From Enterovirga rhinocerotis (lineage in GTDB: Bacteria; Pseudomonadota; Alphaproteobacteria; Rhizobiales; Beijerinckiaceae), in the NCBI RefSeq assembly GCF_004363955.1, contig NZ_SNZR01000013.1, positions 496,001 through 560,000 of the forward strand: a stretch of DNA of 64,000 nucleotides, read 5' to 3'. Under the pieces are notes generated by a model. The model saw nothing but the letters and a program-made list of their open reading frames with translations, was not told the origin of the DNA and did no database searches. A program made the translations under genes and the position numbers. Of the stretch, positions 1 through 8,645 are shown one piece after another; positions within the stretch are counted from its first letter, which is position 1; every line of letters starts with the position of its first letter.

Positions 1-464
1 TAGGGCGAACGGCGCTGGTCCAGCCGCTCCTCCAGCGCCGTCAGAATGTCGACCGTGTCGCCGAGGAGAGCCTTGGCCTCGTCGAAGGGCCGCGTGGACA
101 GGTATTCGAGGAATAGCGGCAGATAGTCGGGCAGCTCGTTCGCCGACAGCATCAGCCCGCCGCGCTCGTAGAGGGCTGCCAGGTCGACCATGGCCTGGCC
201 CCGGTCGCGGCTCTCGCCGTGAACGTGCTCGAAGAGATGCAGCGACAGGCGCCGCGTCTTGTCGAACAGTTCGACGTAGCGCTCCTGCGCGGCGAACAGA
301 TCGTCCTCCTCGAAGGAGGCCAGGAGGCGGTCCATCACCGAGCCTGGCGCGGCGTCGATTATCGCCTCTGCCCGGAACGCGTCCCGGATCTCCCCCGTCG
401 CCGCGAGCAGGTTCTCGTCAGGGTAGGAGAGCAGTGCCGACAGGCCCTTGAAGCTCCGTGCCAT
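1..464 (-). CDS. narJ: NarJ, nitrate reductase assembly chaperone (partial)
   Basis: NarJ binds apo-NarGH in the cytoplasm and holds it until the molybdenum cofactor is inserted and the complex docks on NarI. About 154 residues are present; the C-terminus lies beyond the window edge. The product begins MARSFKGLSALLSYPDE, a typical NarJ start, and carries the family block LSLHLFEHVHGESRDRG at about residues 72-88. Its ATG overlaps the narH stop codon (TGATG), so translation is coupled. Gene order narK-narG-narH-narJ predicts narI just outside the window. Identification is from motifs and position. Confidence 0.93.
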   Translation of the reverse strand, partial: MARSFKGLSALLSYPDENLLAATGEIRDAFRAEAIIDAAPGSVMDRLLASFEEDDLFAAQERYVELFDKTRRLSLHLFEHVHGESRDRGQAMVDLAALYERGGLMLSANELPDYLPLFLEYLSTRPFDEAKALLGDTVDILTALEERLDQRRSP

Positions 465-1990
465 CACGCGATCTCCATCGGATTGCTGGGTTTCCGGGCC
501 GGACGGGTCGCAAAGAGGTTCGTATCCGTCTCTCCGCCCGAACAACCGTTGCCGAAGGAGAAGCCGCAGGAACCGCGCAGGTCGTAGGCGTCCTCGGTCC
601 ATTCGCGATGCGCCGTCGGGATCACGAAACGGTCCTCGTAATTGGCGATCGCCATGACGTGGTACATGTCCTCGACCGCGGCCCCGCTGAGGCCGACCTT
701 GGCGGCGATGCGCTCGTCGATGCGCCCGTCCACCGTCTTGGCCCTCATGTAGCTCCGCATGGCGAGCATGCGCTCCAGCGCGAGAGCGACGGGCTCCTCC
801 TTGCCCGCGGTCAGAAGGTTCGCGAGATAGCGCAGCGGGATGCGGAGCGAGCGGACGTCCGGCATGTCGCCGTCGACCCCCATCTTGCCCGCCGCGGCGG
901 CCGATTGGATCGGCGAGAGCGGCGGCACGTACCAGACCATCGGCAGGGTGCGGTATTCGGGATGGAGGGGGAAGGCGACCTTCCACTCCATCGCCATCTT
1001 CCAGACCGGCGAATGCCGCGCGGCCTCGAGCCACGCCTCGGGCACCCCGTCCGCCCGCGCTTGGGCGATGACGGCCGGATCGTTCGGATCCAGGAAGATG
1101 TCGAGCTGGGCCTGATAGAGGTCCTGCTCGTCGGGCGTCGCGGCCGCCGCCTCGATCCGATCGGCGTCATAGAGAAGAACGCCGAGATAGCGGATGCGCC
1201 CGACGCAGGTCTCCGAGCAGACCGTGGGCTGGCCGGCCTCGATGCGGGGATAGCAGAAGATGCACTTCTCCGACTTACCCGACGACCAGTTGTAATAGAT
1301 CTTCTTGTAGGGGCAGCCCGAGACGCACATCCGCCAGCCCCGGCACTTGTCCTGGTCGATGAGAACGATGCCGTCCTCTTCCCGCTTGTAGATCGCGCCC
1401 GACGGACAGACGGCGACGCAGGCCGGGTTGAGGCAATGCTCGCACAGCCTCGGAAGATACATCATGAAGGTGTTTTCGAACTGCCCGTAGATGTCCTTCT
1501 GGACTCCCTCGAAATTGGCGTCGGCCGAGCGCTTCTCGAACTCTCCGCCCAGGATCTCCTCCCAGTTCGGCCCCCATTCGATCTTCTCGATCCGCTCGCC
1601 GCTGACGAGCGAACGCGGGCGCGCCGTCGGAACCGCCTTCGATTCCTTCGCATTGTGCAGATGCTCGTAATCGAAGGTGAACGGCTCGTAATAGTCGTCG
1701 ATCTCCGGCAAGTCGGGATTGGCGAAGATATTGGCGAGGATGCGCCACTTGGCGCCCATCTTCGGCTCGATCTTCCCGTTTTTCTTGCGCTTCCAGCCGC
1801 CATTCCAGCGCTTCTGGTTCTCCCAGTCGCGCGGATAGCCGATGCCGGGCTTCGTCTCGACGTTGTTGAACCAAGCGTATTCGACGCCTTCGCGGTTGGT
1901 CCAGACGTTCTTGCAGGTGACGGAGCAGGTGTGGCACCCGATGCATTTATCGAGGTTCAGCACCATGCCGATCTGAGCACGGATCTTCAT
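464..1990 (-). CDS. narH: NarH, respiratory nitrate reductase beta subunit
   Basis: This 508-residue cytoplasmic iron-sulfur subunit passes electrons from NarI haem to NarG. The expected four cysteine groups are visible: CIGCHTCSVTC near residue 16, CEHCLNPACVAVC, CRGWRMCVSGC, and CIFC with a later CSETC. The Trp in CRGWRMC replaces a cysteine, as in other NarH proteins, and marks the [3Fe-4S] site. I chose the ATG at 1990 because MKIRAQIGMVLNLDKC matches the family start; a start 48 bases upstream would add a non-homologous Arg-rich stretch. The ATG overlaps the narG stop (ATGA), and the stop overlaps narJ. Confidence 0.97.
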   Translation of the reverse strand: MKIRAQIGMVLNLDKCIGCHTCSVTCKNVWTNREGVEYAWFNNVETKPGIGYPRDWENQKRWNGGWKRKKNGKIEPKMGAKWRILANIFANPDLPEIDDYYEPFTFDYEHLHNAKESKAVPTARPRSLVSGERIEKIEWGPNWEEILGGEFEKRSADANFEGVQKDIYGQFENTFMMYLPRLCEHCLNPACVAVCPSGAIYKREEDGIVLIDQDKCRGWRMCVSGCPYKKIYYNWSSGKSEKCIFCYPRIEAGQPTVCSETCVGRIRYLGVLLYDADRIEAAAATPDEQDLYQAQLDIFLDPNDPAVIAQARADGVPEAWLEAARHSPVWKMAMEWKVAFPLHPEYRTLPMVWYVPPLSPIQSAAAAGKMGVDGDMPDVRSLRIPLRYLANLLTAGKEEPVALALERMLAMRSYMRAKTVDGRIDERIAAKVGLSGAAVEDMYHVMAIANYEDRFVIPTAHREWTEDAYDLRGSCGFSFGNGCSGGETDTNLFATRPARKPSNPMEIA

Positions 1991-4900
1991 TCTGCGGCCT
2001 CCCTGGGGGCGAAGTCTTTGGCGGGGCCTTCGAGCCAATCGACATGGCTCATCTTGCGAACGACGATGAATTCGTCGCGGTTCGACCCGACGGTTCCGTA
2101 GTAGTTGAAGCCGTAGGATTGCTGCGCGTAGCCGCCGATCATGTGCGTCGGCTTCAGAACCGTGCGCGTGACCGAGTTGTGGATGCCGCCGCGATGGCCG
2201 GTCATCTCCGAACCCGGCGTGTTCACGATCTTCTCCTGGGCATGATACATGAGCATCATCCCCGGCTTGATCCGCTGCGAGACGACGGCCCGGGCCGTCA
2301 GCGCACCGTTGGCGTTGAAGACCTCGACCCAGTCGTTATCGACGATCTCGGCCGATTTCGCGTCCGTTTCCGAAATCCAGACGACCGGGCCGCCGCGATT
2401 GAGCGTCAGCATCAGAAGATTGTCCGTATAGGTCGAGTGAATTCCCCACTTCTGGTGGGGTGTGATGAAGTTGAGCACGATCTCCTTGTTGCCGTTGGGC
2501 TTGGTGCCCTTGACGACGGGGACCGTCTTCAGGTCGACGGGCGGCTTCCAGGTGACGAAGCCTTCGCCGAAGGCCCGCATCCAGAGGTGGTCCTGGTAGA
2601 GCTGCTGGCGCCCCGTGAGCGTCCGCCAGGGGATCAGCTCGTGAACGTTGGTGTAGCAGGCGTTGTAGCAGACCGTCTCGCTTTCGATCCCCGACCAGGT
2701 CGGCGAGGAGATGATCTTGCGCGGCTGCGCCTGGATGTCCCGGAAGCGGATCTTCTCGTCCTCCTTGGGAAGCGCGAGGTGGACATGCTCGCGACCCGTG
2801 GCCTTGGAGAGCGCCTCCCAGGCCTTGACCGCGACCTCGCCGTTGGTCTCCGGCGCGAGCATGAGGATCACCTCGGTCGCGTCGATGTCGGTCTCGATCT
2901 TCGGCAGCCCCTTCGCGGGACCGCTCGGCTGCACGCCGTTCAGGGCGGCGAGCGCGTCGACCTCGTGCTGGGTCTTCCAGGAGATGCCCTTCCCGCCATT
3001 GCCGATCTCCGACATCAGCGGCCCGAGCGCGGTGAAGCGCGCATACAGGTTCGGATAGTCGCGCGTGACGGCCGCGACGGCCGGCATCGTCAGGCCAGGG
3101 ATGGGCTCGGCCTCGCCGCGCTTCCAGTCGACGACGTCGAAGGGCTGCGCGATCTCGCCCGGCGTATCGTGCTGGATCGGCGTCAGGACGACGTCGGTCT
3201 CGACGCCCAGCACCTCCGGCGCGACCTCGGAGAAGACGCGGGCGAGGCCCTTGTAGATGTCCCAGTCCGAGCGCGCCTCCCAGGCCGGATCCACCGCCGC
3301 GGAGAGCGGGTGGATGAAGGGGTGCATGTCGGATGTATTGAGGTCGTTCTTCTCGTACCACGTCGCCGTCGGCAGCACGATGTCCGAGTAGACGCATGTT
3401 GTCGACATGCGGAAATCGAGCGTGACGAGAAGGTCGAGTTTTCCCTGAGGCGCCTCGTCGTGCCAGACGACCTCCTTGTTCAGCACCGCACCTTCGTCGC
3501 CGAGATCCTTGCCCATCACGCCATGCGTCGTGCCGAGAAGGTGCTTCAGGAAGTATTCGTGACCCTTGCCCGAGGATCCCAGCAGGTTCGAGCGCCAGAC
3601 GAACATGTTGCGCGGCCAGTTGGCCGGGTCGTCCGGGTCGTGGCACGAGAGCTCGACCTCCCCGGACTTCAAACCCTTCGCGACATAGTCCTTCGGCGAA
3701 AGCCCGGCCGCCTCGGCAAGGCGCGCGATGTCGAGCGGGTTCTGCCTGAGCTGCGGAGCGGATGGCAGCCAACCCATGCGCTCGGCGCGCACGTTGTAAT
3801 CGATCAGGCTCTGGTTCCAGTCGCCCTCCGGCGCGGTCGGCGAGATGATCTCGGCCGCCGTCAAGGTCTCGTAGCGCCACTGGTCGGTATGGGCGTAGAA
3901 GAACGATGTCGAATTCTGATGGCGCGGCGGGCGGGACCAATCGAGCGCGAAGGCGAGCGGCGTCCAGCCGGTCTGGGGTCGCAGCTTCTCCTGACCCACG
4001 TAATGGGACCAGCCGCCGCCCGACTGGCCGATCGCGCCGCAGAAGACGAGGAGGTTGATCACCCCTCGATACCCCATATCCATGTGGTACCAGTGGTTCA
4101 TGCCGGCGCCGATGATGATCATCGAACGGCCGTTGGTCTTTTCGGCATTGGTCGCGAATTCGCGCGCCACGGTGATGGTCGCATCGCGCTTGACGCCGGT
4201 CACGCGCTCCGCCCAGGCCGGCGTGAAGGGCACGTCGTCGTCGTAGGACGAGGCGACATTTTCTCCGCCGAAACCGCGGTCGAGGCCGTAATTGGCCATC
4301 AGGAGATCGCCGGCCGTCGCGACCTTGATCACCGTGCCGTCGGCCAGTTCCAGGGAGCGGACCGGGACGTTGCGGGTCAGGATCTCGCCGTGCTCGGTCG
4401 CGACGAAATGCTCGGTCGCGCGCTGCCCGAAATACGGGAAGTCGACCGCGGCGATCTCCGCGCCCTCCCCCGCGAGCGTCAGCTTCAGGCGGACGTCTCG
4501 CCCCTGACCGTCCTTCTCCTCGAGGTTCCACTTGGCGCTCTCGCCCCAGCGGTAGCCGACCGAGCCGAGCGGGGCGACGAGGTCGCCGGTCACTTCGTCG
4601 ATCGCGACCGTCTTCCATTCCGTGTTGTTGGTCTCGCCGAGGCCTCCCGGCAGTTCCGAGGCCCGCAGCAGCCGCTCGGGGACGAACCGACCATCCCTCT
4701 CCGTGAGCCGCACCAGGAAGGGCATGTCGGTGTAGCGCCGCGCATAATCCTCGAAATAGGGCACCTGCCGGTCGAGGTAGTATTCGCGCAGGATGACGTG
4801 GCCCATGGCGAGAGCCAGGGCGGCGTCGGTGCCCTGTTTCGGGTTGAGCCAGATGTCGGCGAACTTGGTCGCCTCGGCATAATCGGGGCTGACGACGGCA

Positions 4901-5730
4901 CTCTTCGTGCCCTTGTAGCGGACCTCGGTGTAGAAATGCGCGTCCGGCGTGCGGGTCTGAGGGACGTTCGAGCCCCAGAGGATCAGGAAGCCGGCATTGT
5001 ACCAATCGGCGCTTTCGGGGACGTCGGTCTGCTCGCCCCAGGTCTGCGGCGAGGCCGGCGGCAGGTCGCAATACCAGTCGTAGAACGACATGCAGACGCC
5101 GCCGAGGAGCGACAGGTAGCGCGAGCCTGCCGCATACGAGACCATCGACATGGCGGGGATCGGCGAGAAGCCGATGACGCGGTCGGGACCGTGGGCCTTG
5201 ACGGTATGGGCGTTCGCCGCCGCGATGATCTCGTAGGCCTCGTCCCAGGTCACGCGGACGAAGCCGCCATGGCCGCGGATCGACGTGTAGGACTTGCGCT
5301 TGGTCTCGTCGGAGGCGATCGAGGCCCAGGCGGCGACGGGCGGCAGGACGGCGCGTGCCGCCCGCCAAAGCTTCAGGAGCCGGCCGCGGATCATCGGGTA
5401 TTTCACCCGTGCGCCCGAATAGAGGTACCAGCTGTAGGAGGCCCCGCGCGAGCATCCGCGGGGCTCGTGGTTCGGCAGGTCCGGGCGCGTGCGGGGATAG
5501 TCCGTCTGCTGGGTCTCCCAGGTGACGATGCCGCCCTTGACGTAGATCTTCCAGGAGCACGAGCCGGTGCAGTTCACGCCGTGCGTCGACCGCACGATCT
5601 TGTCGTGCTGCCAGCGCTTGCGATAGCCCTCCTCCCAGGAGCGGTCCTCGTTCGTGACGACGCCATGTCCGTCCGAGAAGCTGTCGACGTTCTTCCGGAA
5701 GAAGGTCAGGCGGTCGAGAAAATGCGACAT
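1987..5730 (-). CDS. narG: NarG, respiratory nitrate reductase catalytic subunit
   Basis: NarG reduces nitrate to nitrite at a Mo-bis-MGD centre on the cytoplasmic face of the membrane. The 1247-residue length equals that of E. coli NarG, and similarity runs over the whole protein. The FS0 ligand motif HGVNCTGSC is present with His as the first ligand, and the TDVPESADWYN segment contains the Asp that ligates molybdenum. The ATG at 5730 (MSHFLDRLTFF) is preceded by GAGGA at a workable distance. There is no Tat signal, as expected for the membrane-bound cytoplasmic Nar type rather than Nap. It sits 16 bases after narK, presumably in one transcript. Confidence 0.98.
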   Translation of the reverse strand: MSHFLDRLTFFRKNVDSFSDGHGVVTNEDRSWEEGYRKRWQHDKIVRSTHGVNCTGSCSWKIYVKGGIVTWETQQTDYPRTRPDLPNHEPRGCSRGASYSWYLYSGARVKYPMIRGRLLKLWRAARAVLPPVAAWASIASDETKRKSYTSIRGHGGFVRVTWDEAYEIIAAANAHTVKAHGPDRVIGFSPIPAMSMVSYAAGSRYLSLLGGVCMSFYDWYCDLPPASPQTWGEQTDVPESADWYNAGFLILWGSNVPQTRTPDAHFYTEVRYKGTKSAVVSPDYAEATKFADIWLNPKQGTDAALALAMGHVILREYYLDRQVPYFEDYARRYTDMPFLVRLTERDGRFVPERLLRASELPGGLGETNNTEWKTVAIDEVTGDLVAPLGSVGYRWGESAKWNLEEKDGQGRDVRLKLTLAGEGAEIAAVDFPYFGQRATEHFVATEHGEILTRNVPVRSLELADGTVIKVATAGDLLMANYGLDRGFGGENVASSYDDDVPFTPAWAERVTGVKRDATITVAREFATNAEKTNGRSMIIIGAGMNHWYHMDMGYRGVINLLVFCGAIGQSGGGWSHYVGQEKLRPQTGWTPLAFALDWSRPPRHQNSTSFFYAHTDQWRYETLTAAEIISPTAPEGDWNQSLIDYNVRAERMGWLPSAPQLRQNPLDIARLAEAAGLSPKDYVAKGLKSGEVELSCHDPDDPANWPRNMFVWRSNLLGSSGKGHEYFLKHLLGTTHGVMGKDLGDEGAVLNKEVVWHDEAPQGKLDLLVTLDFRMSTTCVYSDIVLPTATWYEKNDLNTSDMHPFIHPLSAAVDPAWEARSDWDIYKGLARVFSEVAPEVLGVETDVVLTPIQHDTPGEIAQPFDVVDWKRGEAEPIPGLTMPAVAAVTRDYPNLYARFTALGPLMSEIGNGGKGISWKTQHEVDALAALNGVQPSGPAKGLPKIETDIDATEVILMLAPETNGEVAVKAWEALSKATGREHVHLALPKEDEKIRFRDIQAQPRKIISSPTWSGIESETVCYNACYTNVHELIPWRTLTGRQQLYQDHLWMRAFGEGFVTWKPPVDLKTVPVVKGTKPNGNKEIVLNFITPHQKWGIHSTYTDNLLMLTLNRGGPVVWISETDAKSAEIVDNDWVEVFNANGALTARAVVSQRIKPGMMLMYHAQEKIVNTPGSEMTGHRGGIHNSVTRTVLKPTHMIGGYAQQSYGFNYYGTVGSNRDEFIVVRKMSHVDWLEGPAKDFAPREAAE

Positions 5731-5746
5731 GGCTCTCGGTCCTCGA

Positions 5747-8485
5747 TTATTCGGCATGAGCGGGCCGGGCCGGGAGGCCGCGACCGTGCTCGACGTCGTG
5801 GAGAAGGCCGCCCTTGCGGGCGTAGACGATCCAGGTGATCGCGAGGCAGCTCACGTAGAAGGCGAGGAAGGCCCACAAGGCCGTCTCGACGCTTCCGGTG
5901 AGGGCGATCGAGGAGCCGAAGCTCTTCGGGATGAAGAAGGCGCCAAAGGCGGCGATGGCCGACGTGAAGCCGGTGATGGCGGCCGCTTCCTTTTCCGCCT
6001 GCCTGCGGCGGGTCTCCGGATCCGCCTGCGGCATCAGCCGCTCCATTTCTTTCGCGCTGATCGCCGGGATCATCTGGAAGGTCGAGGCGTTGCCGACGCC
6101 GGTCGCGAAGAAGAGGAGCAGGAAGGAGCCGAAGAAGCCCCAGAACGCGCCGGGCTGGTCCTTCAGCCCGATGAACCACAGGATGCCGGCGACACCCGCC
6201 ATCATCAGCACGAAGACGCCGAGCGTGACGCGCGCGCCGCCGTAGCGATCGGCGATCCAGCCCGTGCCCGAGCGTGACAGCGCGCCGACCAGCGGGCCGA
6301 GGAACGCGTATTGCAGCGCGTTGACCTCGGGGAACAGCATGGCCGCGAGCAGCGGGAAACCCGCCGAATAGCCGATGAAGGACCCGAAGGTGCCGGTATA
6401 GAGCCAGCACATGATCCAGTTGTGCCGGCGCTGGAAGATCACCGCCTGCTCGCGGAACGAGGCCTTGGCATCGGCGATGTCGTTCATGCCGAACCAGGAT
6501 GCGAAGGCCGAGAGCGCGATGAAGGGCACGAAGAAGAAGCCGGCATTCTGCAGCCAGAGGGGCGCCGGACCGGACGGCGTCTTCACCGCCGCCGGGTCGC
6601 CGCCGAGGGCGCCGAAGATGCCGGCCGTGACGACGAGCGGCACCACGAACTGCACGACGCTGACGCCCAGATTGCCGAGACCGGCATTCAGCGCGAGCGC
6701 GTTGCCCTTCTCGCGCTTCGGGAAGAAGAACGAGATGTTGGCCATGGAAGAGGCGAAGTTGCCGCCGCCGAAACCGCAGAGCAGTGCCAGGATCAGGAAC
6801 ACGACATAGGGCGTGTCCGGATTCTGGACCGCATAGCCGATGCCGAGCGCCGGGATGATCAGCGACCAGGTCGTCAGCGTCGTCCAGAGACGGCCGCCGA
6901 AGATCGGCACCATGAAGGAATAGAAGATCCGGAGCGTCGCGCCCGAGATGCCCGGCAATGCGGCGAGCCAGAAGAGCTGGTCGGTCGTGAACCGGTAGCC
7001 GACGAGCGGCAGCTTGGCGACAACCACCGACCAGACTTGCCAGACCGCGAAGGAGAGGAGCAGGGCCGGGATCGAGAGCCAGAGATTGCGGCGCGCGATG
7101 GCGCGTCCGGTCCGATCCCAGAAGGTCGCGTCCTCGGGCCGCCAGTCGGCGAGGACGCCGCCCTTCGCGACCGCGGCCGCCTCGACGTCCGGCATGCCCT
7201 GCATCTCGGGCAGGGGCGGAAGGGCCGCGAGCGCGGGCCCGGAGGCCTCCTTCTCCATCTGCCGGATGGCGATGTGCATCCAGACCAGCGCCACCGCGGC
7301 GATGACGAAGAGCAGCATGAAGCAGCTCGTCCACAGACCCGTCAGATCGGCGAGAACGCCGAAGAGCAGCGGCAGGACGAAGCCGCCGAGTCCGCCGATC
7401 ATGCCGACGAGCCCACCGACGGAGCCGACATTGTTCGGGTAATAGACGGGGATGTGCTTGTAGACGGCCGCCTTGCCGAGGGCCATGAAGAAGCCGAGGA
7501 CGAAGACCGCGACCGTGAAGCCGGCGACGCCCATCTCCATGTGGAAGGCGATCGGCCCGTTCGCTCCCCGCACGACGTAGTCGGTCGGCGGATAGGACAG
7601 GACGAAGGTCGCCGCGACGGAGACCAGCAGCGTCCAGTACATCACCCGCCGCGCGCCGTAGACGTCCGACAGATGACCGCCATAGGCCCTGAAGATGCTG
7701 GCCGGCACCGAAAAGAAGGCGGCGATCATGCCGGCTGCCTGGATGTTCAGGCCATAGACCTTGACGAGGTACTGCGGCAGCCACAGCGCCAGCGCCACGA
7801 AGGCCCCGAAGACGAAGAAGTAGTAGAGCGAGAAACGCCAGACCTGAATGTTCTTCAGGGGTTCGAGTTCGAGCCATGCGCTCGCCGGCCGGATGCCGAG
7901 GCGCCGCCGCTCGACGAGCACCGGATCGTCGCGCGTCGTCGCGTAGAAGACGACCGCCATGACGACGAGCGCCGCCGCCCAGAGCTGGGCGACCATCTGC
8001 CAGCCAGAGGCGACGAGGACGAAGGGCGCGAGAAACTTGGTGACGGCCGAGCCGACATTCCCGGCCCCGAAGATGCCGAGCGCGAGCCCCTGCTTCCGCG
8101 GCGGGTACCAGCGCGAAACGTAGGCGACGCCGACCGAGAACGACCCGCCGGCGATGCCGACGCCGAGGGCGGCGAGCAGGAATTGCGGATAGGTACCCGC
8201 GAAGGTGAGGAGGTAGGTCGCGAGCGCGGCGGCCAGCATCGTGAGGGTGAGGACGAGGCGGCCGCCATAGAGGTCGGCCCAGACGCCGAGCGCGACGCGG
8301 ATCAACGATCCCGTCAGGATCGGCGTCCCGACGAGGAGCCCGAACTGGGTGTCCGTCAGGCCGAGATCCTGCCGGATACGGATGCCGATGATCGAGAAGA
8401 TCGTCCACACCGCGAAGCAGACCGTGAACGCGACCGTGCTCATGCCAAGCATCTGGCTGGCTTTGGGGTTGTCGGTCGTCTGCAT
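5747..8485 (-). CDS. narK: Fused NarK1-NarK2 nitrate/nitrite transporter
   Basis: This 912-residue inner-membrane protein contains two complete MFS/NNP transporters in tandem. The first half starts at MQTTDNPKASQMLG and runs to about residue 430; the second starts near residue 460 after an acidic cytoplasmic linker. Each half has the Gly-rich nitrate signatures, for example FGAGNVGSAVTKF and VGGLVGMIGGLGG in half one and NAGLGNLGVSVVQF in half two. In Paracoccus the comparable fusion joins a proton-linked nitrate importer (NarK1) to a nitrate/nitrite antiporter (NarK2). I chose ATG 8485 because GAAGGG precedes it; a longer form reaching 8584 would run through the FNR box. Confidence 0.95.
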   Translation of the reverse strand: MQTTDNPKASQMLGMSTVAFTVCFAVWTIFSIIGIRIRQDLGLTDTQFGLLVGTPILTGSLIRVALGVWADLYGGRLVLTLTMLAAALATYLLTFAGTYPQFLLAALGVGIAGGSFSVGVAYVSRWYPPRKQGLALGIFGAGNVGSAVTKFLAPFVLVASGWQMVAQLWAAALVVMAVVFYATTRDDPVLVERRRLGIRPASAWLELEPLKNIQVWRFSLYYFFVFGAFVALALWLPQYLVKVYGLNIQAAGMIAAFFSVPASIFRAYGGHLSDVYGARRVMYWTLLVSVAATFVLSYPPTDYVVRGANGPIAFHMEMGVAGFTVAVFVLGFFMALGKAAVYKHIPVYYPNNVGSVGGLVGMIGGLGGFVLPLLFGVLADLTGLWTSCFMLLFVIAAVALVWMHIAIRQMEKEASGPALAALPPLPEMQGMPDVEAAAVAKGGVLADWRPEDATFWDRTGRAIARRNLWLSIPALLLSFAVWQVWSVVVAKLPLVGYRFTTDQLFWLAALPGISGATLRIFYSFMVPIFGGRLWTTLTTWSLIIPALGIGYAVQNPDTPYVVFLILALLCGFGGGNFASSMANISFFFPKREKGNALALNAGLGNLGVSVVQFVVPLVVTAGIFGALGGDPAAVKTPSGPAPLWLQNAGFFFVPFIALSAFASWFGMNDIADAKASFREQAVIFQRRHNWIMCWLYTGTFGSFIGYSAGFPLLAAMLFPEVNALQYAFLGPLVGALSRSGTGWIADRYGGARVTLGVFVLMMAGVAGILWFIGLKDQPGAFWGFFGSFLLLFFATGVGNASTFQMIPAISAKEMERLMPQADPETRRRQAEKEAAAITGFTSAIAAFGAFFIPKSFGSSIALTGSVETALWAFLAFYVSCLAITWIVYARKGGLLHDVEHGRGLPARPAHAE

Positions 8486-8544
8486 CGGTCGCTGCCCTTC
8501 GGCGAGGGATCCTGCGAGAGCGAAAGGCTCCGGGACGACGCGGA

Positions 8545-8550
8545 AGTAGA
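8545..8550 (-). promoter_or_regulatory. Candidate -10 hexamer for narKGHJ
   Basis: TCTACT on the minus strand matches TATAAT at 4 of 6 positions and would place the transcription start near 8537. The centre of the upstream FNR box would then lie about 40 bp upstream of the start, the usual class II activator position. The hexamer is visible; its use is inferred. Confidence 0.4.
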
Positions 8551-8570
8551 CCGGTTCCAGATTGCGATCG

Positions 8571-8584
8571 TTGATTTCGATCAA
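8571..8584 (-). promoter_or_regulatory. Perfect FNR/FixK box upstream of narK
   Basis: TTGATTTCGATCAA matches the FNR consensus TTGAT-N4-ATCAA at all ten defined bases. It lies 86 bp upstream of the narK start and is positioned to recruit RNA polymerase for the nar operon. The likely ligand is the FnrN-type regulator encoded at 49681-50403 or the NarR-like protein next door, both of which have the E..SR recognition helix of this family. Confidence 0.85.
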
Positions 8585-8592
8585 ATCAAAAT

Positions 8593-8606
8593 TTGATAAT
8601 AATCAC
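8593..8606. promoter_or_regulatory. Second FNR-like box in the narK/narR intergenic space
   Basis: TTGATAATAATCAC matches TTGAT-N4-ATCAA at 9 of 10 bases. Its centre is exactly 22 bp (about two helical turns) from that of the perfect box. It overlaps a second palindrome, ATCAAAATTTGAT at 8585-8597. It could act as an upstream class I site for narK or as a class II site for the divergent regulator gene. Confidence 0.6.
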
Positions 8607-8645
8607 ATCATAGGGTGAGGCCGCAGCGCAGCGAGGAGACGTCGG

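Noticed and set aside
2044-5838. Very long open frame opposite narG, and similar long frames opposite narK, paoC and tal-pgi
   Set aside because: These are antisense shadows caused by high GC and codon bias. The products are Arg/Asp/Leu-rich, have no family motifs, and the opposite strands encode clear conserved proteins.
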